From the NCBI RefSeq assembly GCF_002813325.1, contig NZ_PHUG01000001.1:2914001-2978000 (forward strand): DNA of 64,000 nucleotides, read 5' to 3'. Below are positions 1-8,446 of the stretch, in pieces. The position numbers and the translations under genes were made by a program. The stretch is from Janthinobacterium sp. 64 (lineage in GTDB: Bacteria > Pseudomonadota > Gammaproteobacteria > Burkholderiales > Burkholderiaceae_D). The stretch's first letter is position 1, and every line of letters starts with the position of its first letter. A model generated the notes under the pieces. The model saw nothing but the letters and a program-made list of their open reading frames with translations. It had not been told where the DNA came from and made no database searches.

Positions 1-169
1 CGTCGACGATATTGGTTTGCAGTTCATAGCGCTTGACCGCGGCGGCGGCCGAGGGTTGGCTGACTGCGGCGGCGCTGGCCGGCAGGCTCGCCTGGGCTTG
101 CACGGACAGGGGCATGGCCAGGACACAGACGGCGGCGGCAATGGCGCGGAGGGAGGGAGTCGTTTTCAT
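1..169 (-). CDS. Exported protein, N-terminal part only (predicted NorR target)
   Basis: The gene runs off the left edge; 56 codons are visible. The start is the ATG at 169-167, preceded by an AGGAAA ribosome binding site seven bases upstream. The protein opens with Lys-2, then a hydrophobic stretch and an Ala-Gln-Ala-like cleavage region near residue 25, which is a typical Sec signal peptide. An Ala/Ser/Pro-rich linker follows, and the visible part ends in KRYELQTNIVD. It is divergent from norR and lies behind a sigma-54 promoter with three NorR sites, so it is probably part of nitric oxide or nitrite metabolism. A periplasmic copper nitrite reductase or another cupredoxin protein would fit, but too little sequence is present to name it. 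Confidence 0.7.
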   Translation of the reverse strand, partial: MKTTPSLRAIAAAVCVLAMPLSVQAQASLPASAAAVSQPSAAAAVKRYELQTNIVD

Positions 170-214
170 CAAGCTTTCCTTGGTCTTGTATGCCGGTTCG
201 GCACCCTTACCTAG

Positions 215-229
215 GCAATCCGTGTGCCA
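215..229 (-). promoter_or_regulatory. Sigma-54 (-24/-12) promoter
   Basis: On the minus strand this reads TGGCACACGGATTGC. It matches the sigma-54 consensus TGGCAC-N5-TTGC exactly, including the GG and GC dinucleotides at -24 and -12. It points at the exported-protein gene starting at 169, predicting a transcript start near 204. NorR sites lie about 50-100 bases upstream, the usual position for an enhancer-binding protein. Confidence 0.85.
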
Positions 230-265
230 GGAAAAACTTGTTTTAAATCAACGATTTGAAAAATG

Positions 266-325
266 CAGGGTCGGTATGACCCTGTTTAAGTGTGGTTCGT
301 TGTACCCTGAATGGTACTTATGACC
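266..325. promoter_or_regulatory. Three NorR binding sites (GGT-N7-ACC)
   Basis: Three GGT-N7-ACC motifs occur at 269-281, 294-306 and 313-325. The first sits in a perfect inverted repeat, CAGGGTC-N5-GACCCTG (266-284). The third overlaps the norR start codon. A separate inverted repeat, GTACC-N6-GGTAC, spans 302-317. GGT-N7-ACC is the site described for Ralstonia eutropha NorR, where three copies lie upstream of the target operon. Assignment to this norR is inference from motif and position. Confidence 0.8.
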
Positions 326-1879
326 ACCACCGCCATCCACCTGCTGTTACTCACCGACCTGGTCGCCGACCTGCCCGTGGCCGTGCGCCTGCAGCGCCTG
401 GTGGGCAGCCTGCGCGCGCACTTCGGCTGCGAGGCCGTGGCCTTGCTGAAAATCGATGGCGAGCACCTGCACCCCGTGGCGATGGCCGGCCTGGCCAGCG
501 ATGCGCTGGGACGCCGCTTCGCCGTTGCCGACCATCCGCGCCTGGCCGCCATCCTGCAGCGGCGCGGCGTGCTGTGCTTCCATCACGACAGCTCCCTGCC
601 CGATCCCTACGATGGCCTGATCGCCGAGCGGGCCGGCGAGCCGCTGCCCGTGCACGACTGCATGGGCATGGCGCTGGACCTGGAAGGCGAACGCTGGGGC
701 GTGATCACGCTCGACGCGCTGCAGGTGGGCACCTTCGACGCGCGGGCGCAGCGCGACCTGGGCGAGCTGGCCTGCGCCATCGAGGCGGCCGTGCGCGTGA
801 CCCGCCTGGAGACGGAAATCCGCGCCCTGCGCCTGTCGGGCGGCGCCATGCTGGCCGATGCGCAGGCGCCGCGCGAGGAACATGACTTCGTCGGCCAGAG
901 CAGCGCCATCACGCAGCTGCTGCACGAATTACAGGTGGTCGCCGATTCCGAACTGCCCGTGCTGCTGCTGGGAGAAACGGGCGTGGGCAAGGAACTGTGC
1001 GCGCACCGCTTGCACCGCCTGTCGCGCCGCGCGGGCAAGCCCCTGATCCACGTCAATTGCGCGGCCTTGCCCGAGTCCCTGGCCGAAAGCGAATTGTTCG
1101 GCCATGTGCGCGGTGCGTTTTCCGGCGCCGTCAGCGACCGGCCTGGCCGATTTGAGGCGGCCGAAGGGGGCACGCTGTTTCTCGATGAAGTGGGGGAATT
1201 GCCATTGTCGATACAAGCCAAGCTGCTGCGCACCTTGCAAAATGGCGAAATCCAGCGCCTGGGCGCGGACCGGCCGCGCCGGGTCAACGTGCGCGTGATC
1301 GCCGCCACCAACCGCAGCCTGCGCGAGCATGTGCGCGACGGCACGTTCCGCGCCGACCTGTATCACCGTTTATCCGTGTATCCCGTGCCGATTCCGCCGC
1401 TGCGCGAGCGGGGCAATGACGTGCTGCTGCTGGCCGGTGGTTTCCTGGAACTGAACCGCGCGCGCCTGGGCCTGCGCAGCCTGCGCCTGTCCGCCGCGGC
1501 GGAAAACGCGCTCTGCCACTACCGCTGGCCGGGCAACGTGCGCGAACTGGAACATGTGATCAGCCGGGCCGCGCTGAAAGCGGTGATCCGCGGCGCGAAC
1601 CGCAAGGACATCGTGACCCTGGAAACGGATATGCTCGACCTCGATGCGCTGGAAGCGCCGGCCGGCACGGACGCGCTGCCGCCAGTGCCAGGCGCGTGCG
1701 GCACGCCGGCGGCACCGCCGCTGTCCATGCATCAGATCGTGGAAGCGAGCCAGCGCCAGGCCATCCGGCAAGCGCTGGCCCTGCATCAGGATAACTGGGC
1801 CGCTGCGGCGCGCCAGCTGGGACTCGACGCCAGCAATTTGCATAAGCTGGCGCGCCGCGTCGGACTGAAGAACACCTAA
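320..1879 (+). CDS. norR: Nitric oxide-responsive sigma-54 activator NorR
   Basis: NorR senses nitric oxide through a non-haem iron in its N-terminal GAF domain and then drives sigma-54 polymerase. The N-terminal 170 or so residues look like a GAF domain. The AAA+ domain follows with Walker A GETGVGKE, the sigma-54-contacting GAFSGA loop, Walker B LFLDEVGE and the arginine-finger region ending in WPGNVRELEH. The C-terminus carries a Fis-type helix-turn-helix (NWAAAARQLGLDASNLHKLA). About 519 residues is normal for NorR. ATG 320 is chosen because the protein then begins MTTTAIHLLLLTDLV; ATG 311 is an in-frame alternative and neither has a clear ribosome binding site. The divergent sigma-54 promoter and three GGT-N7-ACC sites support the name strongly. 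Confidence 0.9.
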   Translation: MTTTAIHLLLLTDLVADLPVAVRLQRLVGSLRAHFGCEAVALLKIDGEHLHPVAMAGLASDALGRRFAVADHPRLAAILQRRGVLCFHHDSSLPDPYDGLIAERAGEPLPVHDCMGMALDLEGERWGVITLDALQVGTFDARAQRDLGELACAIEAAVRVTRLETEIRALRLSGGAMLADAQAPREEHDFVGQSSAITQLLHELQVVADSELPVLLLGETGVGKELCAHRLHRLSRRAGKPLIHVNCAALPESLAESELFGHVRGAFSGAVSDRPGRFEAAEGGTLFLDEVGELPLSIQAKLLRTLQNGEIQRLGADRPRRVNVRVIAATNRSLREHVRDGTFRADLYHRLSVYPVPIPPLRERGNDVLLLAGGFLELNRARLGLRSLRLSAAAENALCHYRWPGNVRELEHVISRAALKAVIRGANRKDIVTLETDMLDLDALEAPAGTDALPPVPGACGTPAAPPLSMHQIVEASQRQAIRQALALHQDNWAAAARQLGLDASNLHKLARRVGLKNT

Positions 1880-1912
1880 CCAAACCTACTGCGCGTCGGT
1901 TTTGTCAGGTGT
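1872..1912 (+). repeat. Dispersed 3'-end palindromic element, short copy
   Basis: This is a 41-base element overlapping the norR stop codon. Its arms ACACCTAACCAAACC (1872-1886) and GGTTTTGTCAGGTGT (1898-1912) pair with two or three mismatches around the conserved core TACTGCGCGTC. Longer relatives lie at 8173-8292 and 16511-16620; this copy lacks their roughly 80-base middle. The position just past the stop suggests an RNA 3'-end or terminator-like role. Confidence 0.7.
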
Positions 1913-1942
1913 CAGAACAACCAATCAATCCGGCGCTATAAC

Positions 1943-2284
1943 TCAGCGGTGGGTCACCAGGGTGGTCGGCAGGCTGTGGAAGTAGGCGGCCAGGTCCTTG
2001 ATGTCCTGGTTGCTCAGCGCTTTCACCTGGCCCGTCATGATGGCGTTGTTGCGGCCATTGGCCTTGTCGCCCCGCTTATACGCGGTCAAGGCGTGTTCCA
2101 GGTAATCCTTGTGCTGGCCCGCCAGTTTCGGGTACGACGGGTCGCTGGGCGAGCCGTAATCCTTGCCGTGGCAGTTGGCACAGCTGTATTTTTCGGCCAG
2201 GGCTTTACCGGTATTGATATTGCCGGCGGCGCTGGCGGAAAACGAGACGGTGGCGCAAACGAAGGCGGCGAGTAGTGTTTTCAT
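1943..2284 (-). CDS. Small periplasmic class I cytochrome c
   Basis: A 113-residue protein with a signal peptide (MKTLLAAFVCATVSFSASA, cut near residue 19) and one haem-binding CANCH motif around residues 36-40. The likely distal Met ligand is in the NNAIMTGQVKALSNQDI segment. It should be a monohaem electron carrier in the periplasm, matured by the Ccm or Ccs system. Its neighbour upstream on the same strand (2296-2625) is a similar cytochrome, 11 bases away, so the two are probably co-transcribed. They resemble the paired c4/c5-like 'c553' proteins that feed terminal oxidases or denitrification enzymes; the nearby norR makes the second plausible but does not prove it. Confidence 0.85.
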   Translation of the reverse strand: MKTLLAAFVCATVSFSASAAGNINTGKALAEKYSCANCHGKDYGSPSDPSYPKLAGQHKDYLEHALTAYKRGDKANGRNNAIMTGQVKALSNQDIKDLAAYFHSLPTTLVTHR

Positions 2285-2295
2285 CTGGCTGATCC

Positions 2296-2625
2296 TCAGT
2301 TCGGCTTGGCTTGTTGCGCATAATACGCGGCGACATCGGCGATATCCTGGTCCGACAGGCTGCTGGCGATACCCTTCATGCTGGGGTGCTTGCGATCGCC
2401 CTTCTTGTAGGCTTGCAGCGCATTTTCGATATATTTTGCCGGCTGGCCGCCGATCATCGGCACCTGGAACACTTCAGGGAAGGTCGCCTTGTAACCGGGG
2501 ATGCCGTGGCAACCGATACACATTTCCACCTTGGCAGGGGCTGCCTTGGCGTTTCCTACAATGTCAGCCGCTGTGACGGCATTTGCTATGCCGGCAAGCA
2601 CGAGAAGTGCAAATATTTTTTTCAT
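2296..2625 (-). CDS. Small periplasmic class I cytochrome c
   Basis: A 109-residue protein starting at the ATG at 2625, which gives a clean signal peptide (MKKIFALLVLAGIANAVTAA). Extending the frame upstream adds about 70 residues with no signal-like or conserved features, so the shorter start is preferred. It has one haem motif, CIGCH, a Met region (HPSMKGIASSLSDQDI) and an alpha-helical C-terminus ending AYYAQQAKPN, the layout of a monohaem cytochrome c. It is first of a two-gene pair with the cytochrome at 1943-2284, with which it shares the KKGDRK/KRGDKA and LS-QDI segments, suggesting tandem duplication. Confidence 0.85.
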   Translation of the reverse strand: MKKIFALLVLAGIANAVTAADIVGNAKAAPAKVEMCIGCHGIPGYKATFPEVFQVPMIGGQPAKYIENALQAYKKGDRKHPSMKGIASSLSDQDIADVAAYYAQQAKPN

Positions 2626-2858
2626 AGTGGCAATGTGAACAAAGGTAATCGGAGAAACGCCAGAGCTGGTTTTTTTTGATTTTATGTGTTGACAATTAAG
2701 GTTGCCAATTAATCTGCTGCTTGCCGATTCTAGCCAAGATATTCTTGCAAGTCCACCTATAAAACCCGCATTGTAGGCGGGCAGGCACAGCCCGTCCGCG
2801 TGACGCCGGGCCGCAGTTCTGTTTATACTCACCGTTTCCCCACTTTGGCAGACCGCTC

Positions 2859-3728
<870 letters not shown>

Positions 3729-3737
3729 GGAGCGCCG

Positions 3738-4376
3738 GTGAACGACATCAGCCCCGACAAAGTCTTCGTCCCCCTGGAACTGCACGGCATCCGTCTCGAA
3801 GCGCTGGCGCCGCACCATGCAGCCGGCTTGCGCGCGGCGGCCATGGATGGCGAACTGTGGAATCTGCGCGTCACTTCCGTGCCCGAGCCGGAGCAGGTGG
3901 ACCAGTACATTTTCAAGGGCATCGAGATGCGCCCCACGCGCTTCGCCTTTGCCGTCATCGATGTGGCCAGTGGCGAGGTGCTGGGCACCACCAGCTACCA
4001 CGACGTGGTGCCGGAGGTAAAACGCCTGGAAATCGGCTACACCTGGTATGCGCAGCGCTGCCAGCGCAGCCACGTCAACACTACCTGCAAATTGCTGCTG
4101 CTGACGCACGCCTTCGACACGCTCGGCTGCGCGCTGGTGGGCCTGCGCACCGATAATTTCAACCACGCCTCGCAGGCGGCCATCGAACGCCTGGGCGCGA
4201 AAAAGGATGGCGTGCTGCGCCACCATGCACTGCGCCGCGACGGCACCGTGCGCGACACGGTCATGTACAGCATCACGCGCGGCGAATGGCCGGAAATTGC
4301 CGCCCATTTGCGCTACAAGCTGGCGCAGCGCCCCATCGCCGCGCTGCCCCGCGCGGGGGAACCCGCGCCATGCTGA
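3738..4376 (+). CDS. GNAT-family N-acetyltransferase (RimJ/RimL-like)
   Basis: A 212-residue protein with a GTG start at 3738 and an AAGGAG ribosome binding site at 3727-3732. The fold is recognisable from the N-terminal beta strand with substrate-side helices, the RLEIGYTWYA strand, the acetyl-CoA binding segment after it and the C-terminal NHASQAAIERLGAKKDGVLR region. This last segment is typical of RimJ/RimL-type enzymes that acetylate protein N-termini, amino acids or small amines. The substrate is unknown. It lies inside a MoxR/VWA operon and overlaps the VWA gene by seven bases (ATGCTGA), implying translational coupling. Confidence 0.82.
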   Translation: MNDISPDKVFVPLELHGIRLEALAPHHAAGLRAAAMDGELWNLRVTSVPEPEQVDQYIFKGIEMRPTRFAFAVIDVASGEVLGTTSYHDVVPEVKRLEIGYTWYAQRCQRSHVNTTCKLLLLTHAFDTLGCALVGLRTDNFNHASQAAIERLGAKKDGVLRHHALRRDGTVRDTVMYSITRGEWPEIAAHLRYKLAQRPIAALPRAGEPAPC

Positions 4377-5539
4377 TCGACTTCTTCTTCACGCTCAAGG
4401 ATGCGAAGATTCCCGTCTCGATCAAGGAATTTCTGACCCTTCTTGAGGCGCTGCAAAAGAACGTCATCGGCGCCTCGATGGACGATTTCTATTATCTTTC
4501 GCGCCTGACCCTGGTCAAGGATGAAGCGCATTTCGACAAGTTCGACCGCGCGTTTGCGCAGTACTTCAAGGGCGTCAACGCGGCCTTCGACACGAACGCG
4601 GCGATACCGCTCGACTGGCTGCTGAAACGCATGCAGCGCGAACTGTCCGACGAGCAGAAGGCGCAGCTGGAAAAATTCGGCTACGACAAGCTGATGGACC
4701 GCCTCAATGAACTGCTGAAGGAACAGAAGGAGCGCCACGAGGGCGGCAGCAAGTGGATCGGCACGGGTGGCACATCGCCGTTCGGCAATGGCGGCACGAA
4801 TCCGGAAGGCATCCGCATCGGCGGCACGGGCGGCAACCGCACGGCCGTGAAAGTGTGGGAAGCGCGCAGCTACAAGGATTACGACGGCGAGCGCGAACTG
4901 GGCACGCGCAACATCAAGGTGGCCTTGCGCCGCCTGCGCAAATTCGCACGCGAAGGCGCGGAAGACGAACTGGCGCTGGACGCCACCATCGCCGCCACGG
5001 CCAACAACGCCGGTTATCTCGACATCAGGATGCGGCCCGAGCGCAAGAACCGCATCAAGGTGCTGATGCTGTTCGACGTGGGCGGCAGCATGGACGACCA
5101 TATCGAGCGCACCGAGGAACTGTTTTCGGCGGCGAAGACGGAATTCAAGAACATGGAGTTCTTTTACTTCCATAACTGTGTCTACGACTATTTGTGGAAG
5201 AACAACCGGCGCCGCAACGCCGAACGTTTTCCCACCTGGGACGTGCTGCGCAAATACCCGCCCGACACCAAGCTGATTTTCGTCGGCGACGCCACCATGA
5301 GCCCCTATGAAATCCTGCAGCCGGGCGGCAGCGTCGAATACAACAACGAGGAAGCGGGATCGACGTGGCTGGCGCGCTTTACCCAGGCGTTCCCGAAATT
5401 CATCTGGCTCAATCCCGAGGCGGAGGGATTGTGGCAGTACCGCCAGTCGATCGGCGTGATGCGGCAATTGATGAACAACCGCATGTTCCCCCTGTCGATC
5501 GACGGGCTGGAACGGGGCATGCGTCTGCTTAGTAAATAA
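4370..5539 (+). CDS. VWA-domain protein (CoxE-like), MoxR partner
   Basis: A 389-residue protein starting at ATG 4370 inside the end of the acetyltransferase gene; upstream extension of the frame only reads through that gene. The N-terminal half is helical and charged, with a glycine-rich stretch near residues 125-165. The C-terminal half is a von Willebrand A domain, whose metal site would be LFDVGGSMDD. The canonical MIDAS is DxSxS; here it is D-V-G-G-S, so the first serine is replaced by glycine. VWA proteins of this class work with MoxR ATPases to load or activate cofactors in large enzymes or membrane complexes. The client is not apparent nearby. Confidence 0.85.
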   Translation: MLIDFFFTLKDAKIPVSIKEFLTLLEALQKNVIGASMDDFYYLSRLTLVKDEAHFDKFDRAFAQYFKGVNAAFDTNAAIPLDWLLKRMQRELSDEQKAQLEKFGYDKLMDRLNELLKEQKERHEGGSKWIGTGGTSPFGNGGTNPEGIRIGGTGGNRTAVKVWEARSYKDYDGERELGTRNIKVALRRLRKFAREGAEDELALDATIAATANNAGYLDIRMRPERKNRIKVLMLFDVGGSMDDHIERTEELFSAAKTEFKNMEFFYFHNCVYDYLWKNNRRRNAERFPTWDVLRKYPPDTKLIFVGDATMSPYEILQPGGSVEYNNEEAGSTWLARFTQAFPKFIWLNPEAEGLWQYRQSIGVMRQLMNNRMFPLSIDGLERGMRLLSK

Positions 5540-5852
5540 AAGCACGCAACAAAAAGTCCATGGCGGCTGGCCGCCGCCATGTCGTACACTGCGGTACGAA
5601 ACTACCGTGCGGAGCATCTCCGCTGCGGGCGGGTACCATACGCTGACACCAGCCCTGCCCCATTCTGCTGCATCCTGTGCGCGGCCGCCATGGCCGCGAC
5701 ACTGTTCGATTGCGCACATCGTGCGCGCCGTCTGCTCCGGTAGAATCGGCGTATCGCTCTGCGCAAACCATGCACCATCGCTGCACCACGACCTTGCCGC
5801 GCCAGCCTCCGTGCTGCCGGCCGGTGCCAGCGCCATTTTCAAAGGAATGAGC
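5540..5852. other. Intergenic stretch with one strong inverted repeat
   Basis: This 313-base gap separates the VWA gene from the antiporter gene. It holds a perfect inverted repeat, CATGGCGGC-TGGCC-GCCGCCATG (5559-5581). On the minus strand a U-rich run would follow the hairpin two bases later, terminator-like, yet no minus-strand gene ends here. An open frame continues upstream of the antiporter start but has no ribosome binding site and no conserved features. No promoter is obvious. Confidence 0.5.
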
Positions 5853-7040
5853 ATGCAAAGTCTGATCTCGATCGCCGCCGACCTGTCCTGGCCGTTCGCC
5901 ATCACCCTGGCCTGGGTGGTGGGCGAATTCGGTCACCGCTGGACGGGCCTGCCGCGCATCAGTTTTTACGGCGTGATCGGTTTCGTCCTCGCGCAAACGC
6001 AGGTAGGCGTGCTGCCGCAGACGGACGCCGGCCCCATGCTGGTGCTGGCCGACGTGGCCTTCGGCCTGATCCTGTTCGAGGTCGGCTACCGCATCAACCT
6101 GCGCTGGCTGAAGAACAACCCGTGGATCGCCGTCACGGGCCTGGTCGAATCCCTGCTGACCTTTGCCGTCGTCTACTTCATCGGCATCGAATTCGGCAGC
6201 ACCTCGATGACGGCGCTGCTGCTGGCATCACTGGCCATGTCCACCTCGCCAGCCACCATCATGCGCGTCATCAACGAGGAACGCAGCTCGGGCCAGGTCA
6301 CGGAACGCATCGTCCACCTCACGGCCTTGAATTGCGTGCTGGCCGTCTTCACGTTCAACATCATCGTCGGCTTCTGGATGTTCCAGAGCTCCACAGATTT
6401 GATCGAGGCGAGCAGCAGCAGCGCCGCCGTGCTGGCCGCCTCGGTGGCCGCCGGTACCGTCTTCGGCATCGTCGTGCCGGCCATGCTGCGCCGCCTGGGC
6501 AACATGGCGCAGGACGCCACCGTGGCGTTCGCGCTGTCGGTGATGCTGCTCGTGGCCCTGACCTACACCACCAGCCTGTCGCCGCTCTTGGCCACGCTCA
6601 CGTTCGGCCTGGTGGCACGCCACCGCCGTGTCGCCTTCAGCCAGGCGCAGCGTAATTTCGGCGCCATGGGCGAGCTGCTGACGGTGCTGCTGTTCGTGTA
6701 TGCCGCCTCGACCCTGGAATGGGCCAGCGTGACGGCCGGCGCGGGCCTGGCCTTGGCCGTCGTCGGCGGACGCTTGCTGACGAAAGTCGCCGGCGTGGCC
6801 GCGTTCTCGCACGTCAGCGGCATTTCCTGGCGCAAGGGCGTGCTGACGGGCGTGGCACTGACGCCCGTCTCCGTCTTCATCATCCTGCTGCTCGAACACG
6901 CGCGCCAGCACGGCGTGAACTTCGGCGACGAATTGAACGCCCTGGCCGCCATCACCCTGGGCCTGGAACTGGTCGGCCCGGTGCTGGTGCAGCGCGTGCT
7001 GATGCTGGCCAAAGAAACCCACGAAATCAAGGAGCGCTAA
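5853..7040 (+). CDS. Cation:proton antiporter (CPA family), inner membrane
   Basis: A membrane protein of 395 residues made almost entirely of hydrophobic helices, roughly eleven to thirteen. The start is ATG 5853 because AAAGGAA lies at 5841-5847, correctly spaced; ATG 5847 is too close and upstream codons are uncharged filler. Segments such as FGLILFEVGYRINLRWL and LLASLAMSTSPATIMRV match the Na+/H+ or K+/H+ exchanger fold of the CPA superfamily. There is no C-terminal TrkA-type regulatory domain, unlike KefB/KefC. It is followed immediately, with no gap, by the YbdK-type ligase gene. The ion carried is not determined. Confidence 0.8.
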   Translation: MQSLISIAADLSWPFAITLAWVVGEFGHRWTGLPRISFYGVIGFVLAQTQVGVLPQTDAGPMLVLADVAFGLILFEVGYRINLRWLKNNPWIAVTGLVESLLTFAVVYFIGIEFGSTSMTALLLASLAMSTSPATIMRVINEERSSGQVTERIVHLTALNCVLAVFTFNIIVGFWMFQSSTDLIEASSSSAAVLAASVAAGTVFGIVVPAMLRRLGNMAQDATVAFALSVMLLVALTYTTSLSPLLATLTFGLVARHRRVAFSQAQRNFGAMGELLTVLLFVYAASTLEWASVTAGAGLALAVVGGRLLTKVAGVAAFSHVSGISWRKGVLTGVALTPVSVFIILLLEHARQHGVNFGDELNALAAITLGLELVGPVLVQRVLMLAKETHEIKER

Positions 7041-8171
7041 ATGCCGCTGGAACCCTTTGGCCAATCGGCCGCGCTGACCTTCGGCGTCGAACTCGAACTG
7101 CAACTGGTGAACCTGTCGGACTATGACTTGACGGCCGCCAGCCCAGACCTGCTGCATCTGCTGAATAAAAAACCGTTCCCCGGCAACGTCACGCCGGAAA
7201 TCACCGAGAGCATGATCGAGATTAACTCGAGCGTGCACACGCATCACGGTCCCCTGCTGGAGCAATTGCAGGAAATCCGCGACACCTTGATCACGGCCGG
7301 CGACAAGCTCAATATCGGCATCGCCGGCGGCGGCACGCACCCGTTCCAGCAATGGTCGTCGCAAAAGATCTTTTCCAAGCCCCGCTTCCAGGAGATTTCG
7401 GAACTGTACGGCTACCTGGCCAAGCAATTCACCATCTTCGGCCAGCACGTGCACATCGGCTGCGCCTCGGGCGACGACGCCATGTTCCTGCTGCATTCGC
7501 TGAACCGCTACATCCCCCACTTCATCGCCCTGTCAGCGTCGTCCCCCTATGTGCAGGGGCGCGATACCCTGTTCGATTCGGCCCGCCTGAATTCCGTGTT
7601 CGCGTTTCCCATGAGCGGGCGCGCGCCGTTCACCTTGAGCTGGGAGCAGTTCTCCAACGAGTACTTCGCCAAGATGGAGAACACGGGCATCATCAAGAGC
7701 ATGAAGGATTTTTACTGGGATATCCGCCCCAAGCCGGAATTCGGCACCATCGAACTGCGCGTGTGCGACACGCCACTGACGGTGGAGCGGGCCGCCGCGC
7801 TGGCCGCCTACCTGCAGGCGCTGTGCCGCTACCTGCTCGAACGCCGCGAAACCCCGCCGGTGGAAGACGATTACCTCGTGTATAACTACAACCGCTTCCA
7901 GGCTTGCCGCTTCGGCCTCGATGGCGCCATCACGCATCCGAAAACCTACGAAACGATGTCGCTGCGCGAAGACATCATGACGACGCTGCGCAAGATGGAA
8001 CCGCACGCCGAGGCGCTGGGCAGCACGCCGGCCCTGAAGCACCTGTCGGACGTGGCCAAGCAATGGAGCGACGCGCAATACCTGCGCAAGCAGCGCAATG
8101 TGCAGGGCAGCGCCGAAGGCATGGTCGATTCGGCGATCCGCTGCTTCCGGGGCGAACCGATGAACTATTGA
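7041..8171 (+). CDS. YbdK-type carboxylate-amine ligase (glutamate-cysteine ligase family 2)
   Basis: A 376-residue enzyme whose ATG directly abuts the antiporter stop codon. The N-terminal [12 protein letters not shown] segment is the ATP/glutamate-binding beta strand of the GCS2 family. The motifs [36 protein letters not shown] and [20 protein letters not shown] are all conserved features of the YbdK group. These ATP-dependent enzymes join an amino acid carboxylate to an amine; E. coli YbdK has weak glutamate-cysteine ligase activity and its physiological substrate is uncertain. Here it is probably co-transcribed with the antiporter, and a dispersed 3' element starts two bases after its stop codon. 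Confidence 0.88.
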   Translation: MPLEPFGQSAALTFGVELELQLVNLSDYDLTAASPDLLHLLNKKPFPGNVTPEITESMIEINSSVHTHHGPLLEQLQEIRDTLITAGDKLNIGIAGGGTHPFQQWSSQKIFSKPRFQEISELYGYLAKQFTIFGQHVHIGCASGDDAMFLLHSLNRYIPHFIALSASSPYVQGRDTLFDSARLNSVFAFPMSGRAPFTLSWEQFSNEYFAKMENTGIIKSMKDFYWDIRPKPEFGTIELRVCDTPLTVERAAALAAYLQALCRYLLERRETPPVEDDYLVYNYNRFQACRFGLDGAITHPKTYETMSLREDIMTTLRKMEPHAEALGSTPALKHLSDVAKQWSDAQYLRKQRNVQGSAEGMVDSAIRCFRGEPMNY

Positions 8172-8172
8172 G

Positions 8173-8292
8173 GATGCCTGGCCAAACCTGCTGCGCGTCG
8201 GTATAGGCGGCCTGCGATGCTCACCGTACCTTCGTACGGTTGCGCTTCTTAGCCACCTCTCCCTTCCGCTCGCGACGGTTTTGCCAGTCATC
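8173..8292 (+). repeat. Dispersed 3'-end palindromic element, full copy A
   Basis: A 120-base element beginning two bases after the stop codon at 8171. Outer arms GATGCCTGGCCAAACC and GGTTTTGCCAGTCATC pair with two mismatches. The core CTGCGCGTCG follows the left arm. An inner hairpin ACCGTAC-CTTC-GTACGGT lies at 8223-8240. Copy B at 16511-16620 has the same plan with compensatory changes in both stems. The role is unknown; the position suggests an RNA 3'-end structure. Confidence 0.8.
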
Positions 8293-8377
8293 GTGATTTT
8301 TACCCCAACAACGCAACCCAAAAAACCACACCCCGCCTGCCCGTCATTTACAGCCACCTCCCCCGCTTGTTACAATA

Positions 8378-8396
8378 AGTGAGAATGATTCTTATT
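8378..8396. promoter_or_regulatory. Fur box
   Basis: AGTGAGAATGATTCTTATT contains the palindromic core GAATGATTC and agrees well with the 19-base Fur consensus GATAATGATAATCATTATC. It ends 50 bases before the sigma/anti-sigma fusion gene, so that gene and probably the receptor behind it should be repressed when iron is plentiful. Confidence 0.8.
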
Positions 8397-8446
8397 ATTG
8401 TTTAAAAACACCAGCCCACCCGGGCGGGTCATGCAAGGGGAACGCG

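Noticed and set aside
5607..5852. N-terminal extension of the antiporter gene
   Set aside because: No ribosome site upstream and no conserved sequence; AAAGGAA at 5841-5847 is well placed for ATG 5853.
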